64,000 nucleotides of DNA, from positions 62,001-126,000 of the forward strand of contig NZ_QGDL01000004.1 in the NCBI RefSeq assembly GCF_003149245.1, given 5' to 3'. Positions 63,698 to 64,000 of this stretch are shown piece by piece (position 1 is the stretch's first letter; each line of letters opens with the position of its first letter). Source of the DNA: Faecalicatena orotica. Its GTDB lineage: Bacteria > Bacillota > Clostridia > Lachnospirales > Lachnospiraceae. Position numbers and translations under genes: made by a program. Below the pieces are notes generated by a model, which was not told the DNA's origin, did no database searches, and saw only the letters and a list, made by a program, of their open reading frames with translations.

Positions 63698-64000
63698 ATG
63701 AAACAGAACAACATGTTAGCAATGATCTTAGCTGGCGGCCGTGGTTCTCGCCTGCATGAACTGACGAATAAAGTAGCTAAGCCAGCCGTTTCATATGGCG
63801 GAAAATACCGAATCGTCGATTTCCCGTTAAGTAACTGTGCAAACAGCGGTATCGATGTCGTCGGAGTACTGACCCAGTACGAATCCATTTTACTCAATAG
63901 TTATGTGGCGGCAGGGCGCCGCTGGGGTCTGGATGCCCAGAACAGCGGGGTATATGTACTGCCGCCGCGCGAAAAGGCAGACGCCAATCTGGACGTTTAC
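63698..64000 (+). CDS. glgC: Glucose-1-phosphate adenylyltransferase, 5' part
   Basis: ATG 63698 follows GAAAGAGAGG. The 101 codons in the window encode the N-terminal nucleotidyltransferase: [51 protein letters not shown]. These match ADP-glucose pyrophosphorylase (GlgC), which makes ADP-glucose for glycogen synthesis. The gene runs off the right edge. It is divergent from pfkA, placing glycogen storage and glycolysis side by side. Confidence 0.95.
   Translation, partial: MKQNNMLAMILAGGRGSRLHELTNKVAKPAVSYGGKYRIVDFPLSNCANSGIDVVGVLTQYESILLNSYVAAGRRWGLDAQNSGVYVLPPREKADANLDVY

Overview
The window looks like chromosomal DNA of a gut Clostridia bacterium, most likely Lachnospiraceae. The grounds are the dnaX-ybaB-recR order, a transketolase split into two subunits, a MipB/TalC-type transaldolase, LytTR regulators, several GPH sugar symporters, plant-glycan glycosidases and TnpV-type mobile-element remnants. 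GC content is moderate and ribosome binding sites are of the AGGAGG type. Genus and species cannot be assigned from the sequence alone.

Layout. 1-8.5 kb: the end of an L,D-transpeptidase, a membrane-anchored circularly permuted GH3 glycosidase, a divergent LytTR response regulator/GHKL kinase pair, and a tandem duplication of a PD-(D/E)XK (Rpn/PDDEXK_2) gene with its conserved leader. 8.5-18.4 kb: a minus-strand plant-glycoside utilisation locus (AraC regulator, GH51 arabinofuranosidase, small membrane protein, GPH symporter, nucleoside-hydrolase-like protein, ROK kinase, GH1 phospho-beta-glucosidase-like enzyme, GH78-like protein). 18.5-25.5 kb: a NlpC/P60 cell-wall hydrolase broken by an in-frame amber codon, a DUF454 protein, tRNA-Asn and tRNA-Ala, and a modABC molybdate/tungstate importer followed by a MobA-like/ModE-HTH fusion. 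25.6-34.6 kb: a decayed PDDEXK element, then a seven-gene operon of secreted and surface proteins (a 1206-aa glycine-rich protein, four related small exported beta-rich proteins, a membrane-anchored protein and a tail-anchored protein) with a divergent SnoaL-like/LytTR regulator. The same terminator stem brackets this island on both sides.

34.6-44.1 kb: a C-glycoside-deglycosidase-type operon (GPH symporter, two Gfo/Idh/MocA dehydrogenases, TIM-barrel alpha subunit, DUF6379-type beta subunit, flavodoxin-like protein, second TIM-barrel isomerase) beside an AraC regulator fused to a degenerate GH39-like module. 44.2-50.5 kb: a mobile-element scar carrying recombinase, TnpV, sigma-factor and RhuM remnants around an intact TetR plus heterodimeric ABC exporter cassette, ending at a second tRNA-Asn. 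50.6-55.7 kb: CvpA, DUF5711, a five-unit 46-bp repeat array, a LysM membrane protein, a truncated REP-associated (RAYT) transposase and an HD hydrolase. 55.7-64 kb: core metabolism and replication genes (split transketolase, transaldolase, LacI regulator, recR, ybaB, dnaX, pfkA and the start of glgC), with REP/BIME-like palindromes between them.

The theme is glycan foraging. Extracellular or imported glycosides are trimmed by GH3, GH51, GH78 and GH1 enzymes or by oxidation plus C-glycoside cleavage, and the sugars feed the transketolase/transaldolase/PFK core. The parts least explained by known systems are the surface-protein operon with its NTF2-like/LytTR regulator, the 46-bp intergenic array, and the PDDEXK elements with their conserved leader hairpins.
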